Below, piece by piece: positions 33,745 to 43,066 of a stretch of 64,000 bases of DNA. The first letter of the stretch is position 1. Every line of letters begins with the position of its first letter. The position numbers were made by a program, and so were the translations under genes. This stretch comes from Pacificispira sp033344895 (lineage in GTDB: Bacteria > Pseudomonadota > Alphaproteobacteria > UBA8366 > Aestuariispiraceae): NCBI GenBank assembly GCA_965229685.1, contig OZ245920.1:3596001-3660000 (forward strand), read 5' to 3'. Below the pieces are notes generated by a model, which was not told the DNA's origin, did not search any database, and saw nothing but the letters and a program-made list of their open reading frames with translations.

Positions 33745-33960
33745 ATGACTGCTTTCAATGCCGAACGCGACATCCGTGCCCTCGACTATGAAGAAGTGCG
33801 CGCCTACATCGCCGAGGGCCGCCGCCAGCAGGGCGCCGCCATCCGTTCGATGACCGCCGCCGCGGGCCGCGGCCTGTACCGACTGGTACGCAACGCGGTA
33901 CACGCTGTGCGCCACGCCCTGCATCTCGACGGTAACGGGCACGCCAACCCGGCGCGCTGA
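33745..33960 (+). CDS. Small protein of unknown function, divergent from LysR
   Basis: A 71-residue protein starting MTAFNAERDIRALDYEEVRAY. It has an N-terminal acidic helix, then a basic amphipathic segment (GRGLYRLVRNAVHAVRHALHLDG) and a short tail. It resembles the many short alphaproteobacterial proteins divergent from LysR-type regulators, but no family is assigned with confidence. AAGGAG lies eight bases before the ATG. An in-frame ATG 20 codons upstream lies within the operator repeats and is rejected. Its promoter region carries two LysR-type boxes, so it is probably strongly regulated. Confidence 0.65.
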   Translation: MTAFNAERDIRALDYEEVRAYIAEGRRQQGAAIRSMTAAAGRGLYRLVRNAVHAVRHALHLDGNGHANPAR

Positions 33961-33965
33961 TCCCG

Positions 33966-34853
33966 CTATCCGGTGCCGCGCGACAGGGTGAGTGTCGACC
34001 ACCCGTCGCGCCGGCGCCGACGGATCAGCCTGAGCCCCTGCATGCGGTAGGGACCGAGAACCATCGCCTCCTGTTCGGTCAGCAACCCGGACAAGATAAG
34101 CCGGCCCCCCGGCGACAAGGCGCGCGAAACGTCCCGCGCCAGCAGCATCAGCGGCCGCGCCAGAATATTCGCAACAATCAGATCATAAGGCCCCTGCCGT
34201 CGGATGGCCGGGTGATTCATGCCCGTTGCCACGGCGAGGCGTAGCTGCGGCGGGGGCGTCCCGTTCAGGCGCGCATTGACCTGCGCCACCCGGACCGCTT
34301 CAGGGTCGATGTCGCTGCCGACCACACGCCGCGCCATGTTCTGCCGGCAGATGGCCATGGCCAGAATGGCCGTGCCGCATCCGAGATCCAGGGCTGACCC
34401 CGCGCGGAACCCCTCTCGCGCGAGGCGGTCGATTTCCATCAGGCAGCCCCAGGTCGTCGCGTGGGTGCCGGTCCCGAAGGCGGTTCCGGCATTGACCGTC
34501 AACGGGATCGACCCCGAAGGAATCGGGCCGTCGTGAAACTCCTGATGAACGAAGAAACGCCCCGCGACGATGGGCGGGAAACTCTTCTGGTTCTCGGCGA
34601 CCCAGTCGATATCGGGCAGCGGCGCCACGATAGGATCCGGATTCGGAACCCCCGCCTGCTCCGCGGCCTGCGCCAGCTTCGGTGCCAGTTCCGTCATCGG
34701 CGGCAGGCCGTCCGTGTAAAACTCCAACGACCAGTCCGGGCCGCCCTCCCATTCAAAGGCGGCGGTCCCGAGACTGTATGGCTCGACGGCGTCCTGAAAC
34801 GGAGGCACAGACGCCTCCCCCGGCAGGATCAGAATGGTCTTGTAAACTGGCAT
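33966..34853 (-). CDS. prmA: Ribosomal protein L11 methyltransferase
   Basis: A 295-residue PrmA-type SAM-dependent methyltransferase, which trimethylates ribosomal protein L11. The N-terminal substrate-recognition domain (residues about 1-105) is followed by NAGTAFGTGTHATTWGCLMEI and the SAM-binding ALDLGCGTAILAMAICRQ. VGSDIDPEAVRVAQVNARLNG and the catalytic-domain DLIVANILARPLMLLA follow. Length and motifs are normal. It converges with the small gene at 33745, with a five-base gap. The DUF427 gene lies 58 bases upstream on the same strand. Confidence 0.95.
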   Translation of the reverse strand: MPVYKTILILPGEASVPPFQDAVEPYSLGTAAFEWEGGPDWSLEFYTDGLPPMTELAPKLAQAAEQAGVPNPDPIVAPLPDIDWVAENQKSFPPIVAGRFFVHQEFHDGPIPSGSIPLTVNAGTAFGTGTHATTWGCLMEIDRLAREGFRAGSALDLGCGTAILAMAICRQNMARRVVGSDIDPEAVRVAQVNARLNGTPPPQLRLAVATGMNHPAIRRQGPYDLIVANILARPLMLLARDVSRALSPGGRLILSGLLTEQEAMVLGPYRMQGLRLIRRRRRDGWSTLTLSRGTG

Positions 34854-34911
34854 GGCGAAGACTTAGCCCCAGCCGCCCCGCCCGGCAAGCAGGCTGGAAC
34901 GTCTGGTTGCC

Positions 34912-35301
34912 TCAGGTAGGGGATGGGCTGAACCGCGCCCCAAGGGCCTTCACGTAGAACCCCAGATAGCCGCGAATACTGGCCATGCCGTCGATCGGGG
35001 TTTCGTAACTCCATGCGCCGGGATCCACCACATCGCCCCCCGGAAGAGTGATCGTCCAATGACTGGCATCCCCCTTGAACGGGCAGTGCGTAACCTTTTC
35101 CGCCGGGGCGAGAAGAGAGGGGTCGACGGCATCCCTCGGCAGATAGTAGACCGGCGGATAATCAGCCTCTCGCAGGATCAGCGCGGAGTCGGAACGGGCC
35201 AGAACAGTCTCCCCGACCGACAGGGTGACCGTGCCCGGCGCCGCTTCGACCGTGATCGGGTGATTCGGTGTCCCCGCGCGTTCCAGAATTTCGGCCGGCA
35301 T
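34912..35301 (-). CDS. DUF427 domain-containing protein
   Basis: A 129-residue single-domain DUF427 protein. The family pattern is visible: VLARSDSALILREADYPPVYYLPRDAVD, then THCPFKGDASHWTITLPG with the CPFKG motif, and WSYETPIDGMASIRGYLGFY. The domain is a small beta fold of unknown activity. It starts four bases downstream of the fghA stop on the same strand, so it probably belongs to an operon with fghA, and prmA may follow in it. Confidence 0.9.
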   Translation of the reverse strand: MPAEILERAGTPNHPITVEAAPGTVTLSVGETVLARSDSALILREADYPPVYYLPRDAVDPSLLAPAEKVTHCPFKGDASHWTITLPGGDVVDPGAWSYETPIDGMASIRGYLGFYVKALGARFSPSPT

Positions 35302-35305
35302 GGCC

Positions 35306-36142
35306 CTACCCCTTCAGACGTTCGGCGTGCCAGGCGATATGGTCGCCGATGAAACTGGCGACAAAGTAATAGCTGTGATCATAGCCGGGCTGCATCCGCA
35401 GGGTCAGGGACGCACCGGCCTTGGCGCAGGCGTCCTCGAACAGGCCGGGACGCAACTGTTCCTCCAGGAAATTGTCGGCGTCCCCCTGGTCGACCAGAAT
35501 ATCGCCCTGCCAGCCCCGGCTCTGGATCAGGGAACAGGCATCGTGCTCCAGCCAGGCGGCCTGATCGTCGCCGAGATAGCGCCCCAGCGCCTTGTGGCCC
35601 CATGGGACCTGCGCAGGCGCAACGATGGGGGAGAAGGCGGACACGGATCGGAACCGTTCCGGATGGCGCAGGGCCAGGGTGAGCGCCCCGTGCCCCCCCA
35701 TCGAATGACCGGAAATCCCGCGAATGTTCGATGCGCCGTCCACCGTCGATTCAACGAGGCTGGGCAGTTCGTCGACGACGTAGTCATACATCCGGTAGTG
35801 CTTGGACCAGGGTTGCTGCGTCGCGTTGACATAGAAGCCCGCGCCCTTGCCGAAATCATACTCGTCGGCCGCATCCGGCACGTCGTCACCGCGCGGACTG
35901 GTATCCGGACAGACGATCATGACACCATTTTCGGCGGCCCAGCGCTGAGCGCCCGCCTTGGTCACGAAATTCTCCCACGTGCAGGTCAGGCCGGACAGCC
36001 AGTACAGGACGGGGAAGGGTCCATTCCCCGCCGGGCGGAATACCGCAAACTCCATCCGTGTCCCGGTCGCGCTGCTGTCATGCGCATGGACCGTCTGCAC
36101 CCCGCCGAAGCACTTCCATTCGTTCAAAGCCTCAAGTGTCAT
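35306..36142 (-). CDS. fghA: S-formylglutathione hydrolase
   Basis: A 278-residue alpha/beta hydrolase of the esterase D family that releases formate and glutathione in formaldehyde detoxification. Motifs include VLYWLSGLTCTWENFVTKAGAQRWAAE, PDTSPRGDDVPDAADEYDFGKGAGFYVNATQQPW, the nucleophile elbow GHSMGGHGALTLALR, the aspartate in DQGDADNFL and the histidine in GYDHSYYFVASFI. The ATG at 36142 follows AAGG at seven bases; two upstream ATGs are less well placed. Its pathway partner frmA lies about 2 kb away on the same strand, separated by four genes. Confidence 0.95.
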   Translation of the reverse strand: MTLEALNEWKCFGGVQTVHAHDSSATGTRMEFAVFRPAGNGPFPVLYWLSGLTCTWENFVTKAGAQRWAAENGVMIVCPDTSPRGDDVPDAADEYDFGKGAGFYVNATQQPWSKHYRMYDYVVDELPSLVESTVDGASNIRGISGHSMGGHGALTLALRHPERFRSVSAFSPIVAPAQVPWGHKALGRYLGDDQAAWLEHDACSLIQSRGWQGDILVDQGDADNFLEEQLRPGLFEDACAKAGASLTLRMQPGYDHSYYFVASFIGDHIAWHAERLKG

Positions 36143-36280
36143 CGCCAAACCTTGCATTTCAAAACCGGGGGGACGTTGACAGTGAAATTGCATATTCGCA
36201 AGCGGGCAAGACTACGAGCGACATCAAGGCTAGATTTCCGGCAGTGACGTTCGTTGAGGTAGCAAGAGCAGAGGCAATCG

Positions 36281-36841
36281 ATGAGACCATTGTTTCAAAA
36301 GTTTTGCGGGTTCTCGGCATTCTTGGTGGCGATTGGGGGCGTCGCTTCCGATAAACAAATGCTGGCTGCCGACAGTTTTGAACCGCATCGACTCGCACAA
36401 GAATCGGCCGTCATTCGAGACGACCTAGCCGAAAATGAATATATCTACTTTGTGTGGGTCACCCCTCCAACGATCAACCCAAACGTCGAGGGTTCCGCGT
36501 TACTGAAACAGTTCCTTCGACAGTTCAACGTGGTCGGGTTCAATCACATCAGGCTGACTGAAGCAGAAGGTATTGCGATCGTTCGCGCCGAGTCGCCAAA
36601 ATTTCGAACTGCCGAAGGAAAACCAGTTGAAGCTTTTGTCGAGGCCGAAATGCCGCCAAATCTGCTTGAGAAGGTAAAGCTTATTCGCAGTACCTTCGCC
36701 AACAACCTCCCTGAAGTCGGACCTTCGATGCGCTGGTTTTGGTTCAAGGACCGTGACCTAGATTCGTGTGCCGAAGGCGGCATTTCAATCACGTATCTTG
36801 ATCGAACTTATGTTTTCGAAGCACCTATGCCAGGATGTTAA
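36281..36841 (+). CDS. Low-GC orphan exported protein
   Basis: A 186-residue protein with a probable signal peptide (FCGFSAFLVAIGGVASDKQMLA, cleavage near residue 30). The mature part is unrecognised: NEYIYFVWVTPPTINPNVEGSALLKQFLRQFNVVGFNHIRLTEAEG, then a second half with FVEAEMPPNLLEKVKLIRSTFANNLPEVGPSMRWFWFKD and CAEGGISITYLDRTYVFEAPMPGC. No family is assigned. Its base composition is visibly lower in GC than its neighbours (AAAATTTCGAACTGCCGAAG). It is the only plus-strand gene in a minus-strand block between fghA and frmA, suggesting recent acquisition. AGAGG precedes the ATG. Confidence 0.7.
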   Translation: MRPLFQKFCGFSAFLVAIGGVASDKQMLAADSFEPHRLAQESAVIRDDLAENEYIYFVWVTPPTINPNVEGSALLKQFLRQFNVVGFNHIRLTEAEGIAIVRAESPKFRTAEGKPVEAFVEAEMPPNLLEKVKLIRSTFANNLPEVGPSMRWFWFKDRDLDSCAEGGISITYLDRTYVFEAPMPGC

Positions 36842-36854
36842 GTGCGGTCGACTT

Positions 36855-37298
36855 TTAGGACGCGGTCGGCAAATCCAGGCTTGATTCCGCGTTCCTGCCT
36901 CCGAATTTGGCAAGCGTGCGTTTAGCCATCTCGGGAAGATCTTCGCGTTGCGCCGAATCAATGGCGGCAAGCAAGGTAGATTCCGCCTTAAGGCAAAGTT
37001 CCCGAAGAGGTGCTTCCCGGTCGCCGACGACCCGGGCAACGACGTCGGACCAGAATTCGCCGGCCAAGCGCTGTTCATCGGGACCCGAATCAGCGGGGGG
37101 CAGTTCACCCCTGTCCCGTACAACCGCGCTCAACGCTTCTATGATTTCGTCCCGCTCCGCAGCCCGATTTTCGAGCGCCGCCTTCATTGGGCCGTCCCTC
37201 AACCTTTCCGCAGAATCAATGAGGACCTGGCGACAGTCTCGTGCCGCGACGATCACGTCGTTCAAGGCAGCAATTTCAGGCGGCAGCAGCAGGCTCAT
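36855..37298 (-). CDS. DUF2383 family four-helix-bundle protein
   Basis: A 147-residue helical protein resembling the DUF2383/PA2169 ferritin-like family: ALNDVIVAARDCRQVLIDSAERLRDGPMKAALENRAAERDEIIEAL, then GEFWSDVVARVVGDREAPLRELCLKAESTLLAAIDSA. The pattern of two long helical pairs fits a four-helix bundle, and acidic residues for a metal site may be present but are not certain. The role is unknown. The start overlaps the stop of the upstream lipid-kinase gene by four bases (ATGA), so the two are translationally coupled. Confidence 0.8.
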   Translation of the reverse strand: MSLLLPPEIAALNDVIVAARDCRQVLIDSAERLRDGPMKAALENRAAERDEIIEALSAVVRDRGELPPADSGPDEQRLAGEFWSDVVARVVGDREAPLRELCLKAESTLLAAIDSAQREDLPEMAKRTLAKFGGRNAESSLDLPTAS

Positions 37299-38206
37299 AG
37301 TCCGAATCCGTTTGGCCGTTCGTAGTCCGCGCGCGGCGGGGCCAGCACCTTCAGGCGGCCGGGCATTACGGATACCCGCGCCGGGGTTCTTTCCACGATA
37401 TCGCCGTCCACATTGATTTTCTTTGGCTTGCGTGACCGAATTTCGATCTCGCGGGCGGTCGCGGTAAAGGCCTCGCCGTGCTGACGAAGGGTGCCGCGCC
37501 AGAGCGACGGGAGCAAGCGGAACCAGTCGGTCGTCCGCCGCGCCGCAAGATAGTAGAGGCGCAGATTTCCATCATCGGGCCGCGCTTCCTCATCCAGGGT
37601 GAGGCCACCGCCATAGTGACGTCCGCATCCGACCCCCAGCAGGGAACATACAACGCGCCGTTCCTCATCCCCGATGGTGAGTTGAAGCCGCAACGGGCGG
37701 TGCCGCCGCCAGGCCTCCATCCAGCGCATCGGATAGGCAAACCGGCCGAGCAGTTTCTTCGCGCCGTCTTCGTGCAGATCCGCAACCTCGACGCTGATCC
37801 CCAGACTGGCGACGTTCAGGAACGGCCTGTCGTTCAAAAGCCCGATATCGACCTCCCGGACATGACCCTTTGCGACGATCTCCGCCGCCTGATCGGGATC
37901 CTGGGGAATCGACAGCGCACGGGCAAAATCGTTGGCCGTCCCCAGAGGCAGGACGCCCAACGGCTCCGGGCGCTCCAGAAGGGCGGGCAACATGCCGCTC
38001 AATGTCCCATCCCCGCCCCCGACAAGGATAGCGTCGGTCTCCGGCAGGTCACGGACCGTCCTGAGCGCCTCCTCCTGAGAGCCGGTCTTGTGCAGTTCGA
38101 CGGAGATGCCGCGCGCCTCGACGGCGGCAATGAACTCCGACGCTCGGGCCTCGGCGGACCGCGCCTTCGCATTTACGAAACAGGCGGCCCGCCGAAGTTC
38201 GGTCAT
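37295..38206 (-). CDS. Diacylglycerol kinase family lipid kinase (YegS-like)
   Basis: A 303-residue DAGK-catalytic-domain protein. The glycine-rich motif ILVGGGDGTLSGMLPALLERP lies near residues 61-81. GVLPLGTANDFARALSIP and REVDIGLLNDRPFLNVASLGISVEV follow, with the second domain ending PKKINVDGDIVERTPARVSVMPGRL. Such kinases phosphorylate lipids such as diacylglycerol or phosphatidylglycerol. Length is normal. It lies 24 bases downstream of frmA on the same strand and overlaps DUF2383, so frmA, this gene and DUF2383 may be one transcription unit. Confidence 0.92.
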   Translation of the reverse strand: MTELRRAACFVNAKARSAEARASEFIAAVEARGISVELHKTGSQEEALRTVRDLPETDAILVGGGDGTLSGMLPALLERPEPLGVLPLGTANDFARALSIPQDPDQAAEIVAKGHVREVDIGLLNDRPFLNVASLGISVEVADLHEDGAKKLLGRFAYPMRWMEAWRRHRPLRLQLTIGDEERRVVCSLLGVGCGRHYGGGLTLDEEARPDDGNLRLYYLAARRTTDWFRLLPSLWRGTLRQHGEAFTATAREIEIRSRKPKKINVDGDIVERTPARVSVMPGRLKVLAPPRADYERPNGFGL

Positions 38207-38230
38207 GGGCTAGGCGTCCCCCGGGGCCGA

Positions 38231-39343
<1,113 letters not shown>

Positions 39344-39466
39344 CTCGTTAAACTCCCCGGTAGGACGTTTGATTTTCGGTTTCGGGGAGACTGCCAGCCG
39401 GTCGGAATCCGTGCAAGGCAAAGCTGTCTCTTGGCGGCGGGCGAAGTCCTTGGCAAGTTATCGGCC

Positions 39467-40513
39467 ATGACCGATCCGTTGAGCATATTCTGGCACCCCG
39501 CCGTGTTGGACCACGATACCGGGAATGGGGTTCTGGAAGCCGAACCGGTGCCCGATCTGGGCATAGCCGAGGCACATCCCGAAAACGCAGAACGCGTACG
39601 CAACATCAAGACCGTGCTGGAGCGCGGGCCGCTGTCGGACCGGGTTCAGTGGGCTGCCGGGCGCCTCGCCACGCGGGAGGAATTGGAACGGTTCCACACG
39701 CCGGGTCATCTCGACCGGGTGCAGTCCTTCGATGCGACCGGCGGGCGGATGACGACGACGACGGTCTTCGGCAAGGGCAGCTGGACACCGACATTGGCGG
39801 CGGCAGGCACCACGGTGGCGGCAATGGAGCATGTCCTGGCCGGCAAAGGTGCCGCCTATGCCCTGGTCCGGCCGCCGGGGCACCATGCCGCGCGCGACCG
39901 GGTCGACGGATACTGCTTCGTCAACAATATCGGCGTGGCGATCGAACATGCGATCGCAAAGGGCGTGACGAAATGTGCGGTAATCGACTGGGACGTCCAT
40001 CACGGCAACGGAACCCAGGCCGGGTTCTACGACCGACCGGACGTGCTGACCCTCTCGCTGCACATGAACCACGGCGCCTGGGAGGGGGACGCCCATCCGG
40101 AAACCGGTGCAACGGACGAGATCGGTACCGGCGCGGGTGAGGGCTACAACATCAACATCCCGCTGCGCCTCGGCCTGGGCGATGCAGCCTATCGCAAGGC
40201 CTTCGACGATCTGGTGATCCCCGCCGTGCGGGCCTATGCGCCCGAATTGATCGTCGTCGCCGCGGGGCAGGACGGCAACCAGTTCGACCCGAACGGCCGG
40301 ATGTGCCTGACCATGGCGGGCTATCACTGGATGGGCGCGCGTGTCAGGGAACTGGTTGCGGAACTGTGCCCGGGCCGTCTGCTGGCCGTACAGGAAGGCG
40401 GTTACGCCCGCACCTACACGGCCTATTGCACCCATGCCGCACTCAGCGGCCTGATCGGCGCGGATATCGGCATCGACGACCCGCTGGCCTATCTGCCGGA
40501 TGACGGTCGTTAG
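39467..40513 (+). CDS. Class II histone deacetylase-family amidohydrolase
   Basis: A 348-residue protein of the histone deacetylase/acetylpolyamine amidohydrolase fold. Conserved residues include AEAHPENAERVRNI near residues 35-48, H139-H140 in RPPGHHAARD, and the zinc ligands D176 and H178 in DWDVHHGNGTQ. A third zinc aspartate lies in the VAAGQDGNQFDPNGRM segment, and the catalytic-tyrosine loop is near QEGGYAR. Members deacetylate polyamines or other small amides; the substrate is unknown. It lies divergent from frmA across 123 bases. The start at 39467 has no strong Shine-Dalgarno sequence. Confidence 0.9.
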   Translation: MTDPLSIFWHPAVLDHDTGNGVLEAEPVPDLGIAEAHPENAERVRNIKTVLERGPLSDRVQWAAGRLATREELERFHTPGHLDRVQSFDATGGRMTTTTVFGKGSWTPTLAAAGTTVAAMEHVLAGKGAAYALVRPPGHHAARDRVDGYCFVNNIGVAIEHAIAKGVTKCAVIDWDVHHGNGTQAGFYDRPDVLTLSLHMNHGAWEGDAHPETGATDEIGTGAGEGYNINIPLRLGLGDAAYRKAFDDLVIPAVRAYAPELIVVAAGQDGNQFDPNGRMCLTMAGYHWMGARVRELVAELCPGRLLAVQEGGYARTYTAYCTHAALSGLIGADIGIDDPLAYLPDDGR

Positions 40514-40522
40514 GAAGCGCCG

Positions 40523-41206
40523 CTACAGCGTCGCCAGATAGTCCTTCAGTTCCTTGCCCCGCTCCGGCGGGAAACAGTCCGGCAGCATCTCTACCCGGTC
40601 GATCCGGTCCAGCCGGAAATTCCGGAAATCGTTCCGGAGTTCGCACCATGCGGTCAGCAGCCAGACCGTGTCGAAGGCGGTCAGCCCGAGAGGCCGGATT
40701 CGCCTGTCGCTCGGCCGCCCGTTCAGACCGGTATAGCCAATTTCCAGCTTGTTCCGCGACTTGACGGCCCGGCGCAGGATGCCGAGCCGGTCCTGCACAT
40801 TCTGCCCCGCTTCCGACATTCTGCCGGCGCTGAGGGCGAACATGCGATCCTGCCGCACGGAACCGCGGTCTGCCTCGGGCACCACCGCCTCCAGTTTTGC
40901 CGCGACCCGGCCAGCGGCCTTTCCAAGCTCGGTGTCACCCCGCGCCGCAACGAGGCGCATGCCGAAGGCTATGGCATCCAGTTCGTCCGCGTCGAAATGC
41001 AAGGGCGGCAGGAAGTGGCCGCGCTCGATCTGATAGCCGATACCGCCTTCACCGCGGATCGGCGCGCCCATGGCCTGCAAGGTCGCCATATCGCGATAGA
41101 TCGTCCGCTCCGACACGCCGGTCGCCTCCGCCAGGGTCCGGGCCGAAACCGGCCGGCGGCTGAGCCGTAGCTGATCAAGCAAAACGAAAAGACGCGCCGC
41201 CCGCAC
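40523..41206 (-). CDS. YafY-type transcriptional regulator (HTH plus WYL domain)
   Basis: A 227-residue regulator with an N-terminal DeoR-like helix-turn-helix (ARLFVLLDQLRLSRRPVSARTLAEATGVSERTIYRDMATLQAMGAPI) and a C-terminal WYL domain (KSRNKLEIGYTGLNGRPSDRRIRPLGLTAFDTVWLLTAWCELRNDFRNFRLDRI). WYL domains bind ligands, often nucleic acids or small metabolites. It is transcribed away from a 212-residue gene of unknown function across 140 bases, the usual place for its target. Its 3' end is nine bases from the amidohydrolase gene. Confidence 0.92.
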   Translation of the reverse strand: MRAARLFVLLDQLRLSRRPVSARTLAEATGVSERTIYRDMATLQAMGAPIRGEGGIGYQIERGHFLPPLHFDADELDAIAFGMRLVAARGDTELGKAAGRVAAKLEAVVPEADRGSVRQDRMFALSAGRMSEAGQNVQDRLGILRRAVKSRNKLEIGYTGLNGRPSDRRIRPLGLTAFDTVWLLTAWCELRNDFRNFRLDRIDRVEMLPDCFPPERGKELKDYLATL

Positions 41207-41346
41207 AAAGCCCTCTTTCGATTAATCCCTGCCCGGACGCACCCTGACAGAATCTGTCACTGCGCTTGGTTATACGGGGCGCCCTGCCGGTACCGCAAGG
41301 GACCGCAGCATCCGACCCACAATCGTAGAGTTGAGAGGAAAACAGT

Positions 41347-41985
41347 ATGTTGATCGACACGACCCTGCAGGCCCATGCCTTTGAATTCGTCCGTTACAAC
41401 CGGCTTCCCGAGACGACGCCGGAGGATCTCGCGGCGGCCGTTCTCGAGTGGCAGGAAGGGTTCCTTGCTCATCAGGACGGTGTCGTTCAGCACGCCTTTC
41501 TGGGCAACCTGCGGGGGGAATTCGGCGATATCCTGCTGATGCGGGACAGCGACGCTCTCGCCCGCCTGGAAGAGCCCTATCAGGCATCCGACTATTCGAA
41601 ACGTATCTTGAGCCTGATCGACACGAATTCGATCCGCTTCAGTTTCGGCGCAATACTGAAGGATGGCATTTCGGCGGTTCGGGATTTCACCTGCGTCGAG
41701 TTCGGCAGTTTCGCCCTTCCAGCCGACAGCGCGGCAACGGCGGACACGGTGCGGGCCGCGTCGGATCGGATCGAGGCTACCTATCTGGCGGAGTCCGAGA
41801 ACACCCGCGAGCATTTCACCGGACAGATGGATGACCGGACCTATTGCGAGATCGTGTTCGGCCGGACCCTGGCCGCCACGCGCCGGACATGCCTGGGCTA
41901 TGTCGGCAACGCGGATTGCCAGCCACTGCTCGACTTGTTCGACCCGGAAACGGTCGATCTCGATTTCTGGACGGTGCTCGCCTGA
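41347..41985 (+). CDS. Uncharacterised protein with two similar halves, likely target of the WYL regulator
   Basis: A 212-residue soluble protein. The halves have comparable length: residues about 10-105 (FEFVRYNRLPETTPEDLAAAV, then LGNLRGEFGDILLMRDSDALA) and about 110-210 (FTCVEFGSFALP, then LGYVGNADCQPLLDLFD). The pattern could be a tandem dimeric alpha-beta barrel (Dabb-like), but the similarity is weak and the family is unrecognised. It is divergent from a YafY-type regulator. Genes in this arrangement are often enzymes or small-molecule-binding proteins controlled by it. GAGAGGAAAACAGT precedes the ATG and contains the ribosome binding site. Confidence 0.7.
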   Translation: MLIDTTLQAHAFEFVRYNRLPETTPEDLAAAVLEWQEGFLAHQDGVVQHAFLGNLRGEFGDILLMRDSDALARLEEPYQASDYSKRILSLIDTNSIRFSFGAILKDGISAVRDFTCVEFGSFALPADSAATADTVRAASDRIEATYLAESENTREHFTGQMDDRTYCEIVFGRTLAATRRTCLGYVGNADCQPLLDLFDPETVDLDFWTVLA

Positions 41986-41996
41986 GGCGGCGCGGC

Positions 41997-43043
41997 CTAT
42001 CCCCGGCGGCGGCGACGGCGGCGACCGCCGTCTTCGCCCTCGGGGGCGCAGGAATGACCGGCATGGCCGTGCATCGGCTTGTCGGTGACGCCGGCCAGCG
42101 GACCCAGCTTCTCGACGATGGTCTCCATGGTCGGCGGCTCGCCCGGCTCGTAGCCGTCCAACGCGTCGCGGATCGCCTTCAGAACAACCCCTGTCGTGCC
42201 GCAGCAGCCGCCAATGATGCGCGCGCCGGAATCCCGCGCCAGGCGGGCATAGTCGGCCATCAGTTCCGGGGTGCCGGTGAAGCTGAACGCGCCGTCCTTG
42301 AAGACCGGCACGCCGCAATTGGCCTTGGCGACCAGGATCGAATCCGGGCCGACCGCTTCGCGCATGCCCAGCACGGACAGGACGTTTTCCGTCGCGCCCA
42401 GCCCGCAATTGGCGCCGATGGCGACCGGGGCGATGGGCAGGCTGGTCAGGTGGCGGAAGGCATCCGCCGGGGTCACCCCCATCATGGTGCGGCCGACCGT
42501 ATCGAAGGTCATGGTGGACACGACCGGCAGCCCGGCCTCTGCCGCGCCCGCAACCGCCGCAGCGCTTTCCTCGCGCGACGAGATGGTCTCGATCCACAGC
42601 ACATCGGCCCCACCGTCGCGCAGCCCCTTGGCCTGTTCCGCGAAGGCGGCCTTTCCAGCCTCGAACGTGACCGGTCCGACCGGTTCGAACAGTTCGCCGG
42701 TCGGCCCGATGGACCCGGCCACGACCACGGGACGACCCGCCTTGTCCGCAACGCCGCGTGCGATCTCCGCCGCCGCCTTGCACAGTTCATAGGCGCGATC
42801 CTGGGCATCGTGCAGTTTCAGGCGGAAGCTGCTGCCGCCGAAGGAATTTGTCAGCACGATATCCGCGCCGGCATCGACGAACTCCTGATGCACGCTGGCG
42901 ACCCGGTCCGGATGATCCACGTTCCACAATTCGGGCGCGTCGCCGGACTGAAGCCCGCGTTCGAACAGGTTCGTTCCCATCGCCCCGTCGGCGATCAGGT
43001 GGCTGCGTTCGGAAAGAAGCTTCAGGAACAGGTTGTCACTCAT
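41997..43043 (-). CDS. bmt: Betaine-homocysteine S-methyltransferase (BmtA type)
   Basis: A 348-residue homocysteine methyltransferase. Features include LIADGAMGTNLFERGL, GADIVLTNSFGGSSFRL and the zinc-binding GANCG and GGCCGTT segments near the C-terminal half; the three cysteines bind zinc and activate homocysteine. The family member in Rhizobiales uses glycine betaine to make methionine. An arginine-rich tail ends the chain (GGRRRRRRRG), a common ending in alphaproteobacterial Bmt. It lies 23 bases after metY on the same strand, so the two methionine genes form an operon. Confidence 0.9.
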   Translation of the reverse strand: MSDNLFLKLLSERSHLIADGAMGTNLFERGLQSGDAPELWNVDHPDRVASVHQEFVDAGADIVLTNSFGGSSFRLKLHDAQDRAYELCKAAAEIARGVADKAGRPVVVAGSIGPTGELFEPVGPVTFEAGKAAFAEQAKGLRDGGADVLWIETISSREESAAAVAGAAEAGLPVVSTMTFDTVGRTMMGVTPADAFRHLTSLPIAPVAIGANCGLGATENVLSVLGMREAVGPDSILVAKANCGVPVFKDGAFSFTGTPELMADYARLARDSGARIIGGCCGTTGVVLKAIRDALDGYEPGEPPTMETIVEKLGPLAGVTDKPMHGHAGHSCAPEGEDGGRRRRRRRG

Positions 43044-43066
43044 AGCGTCATGCCTTCTTCGTTCGA

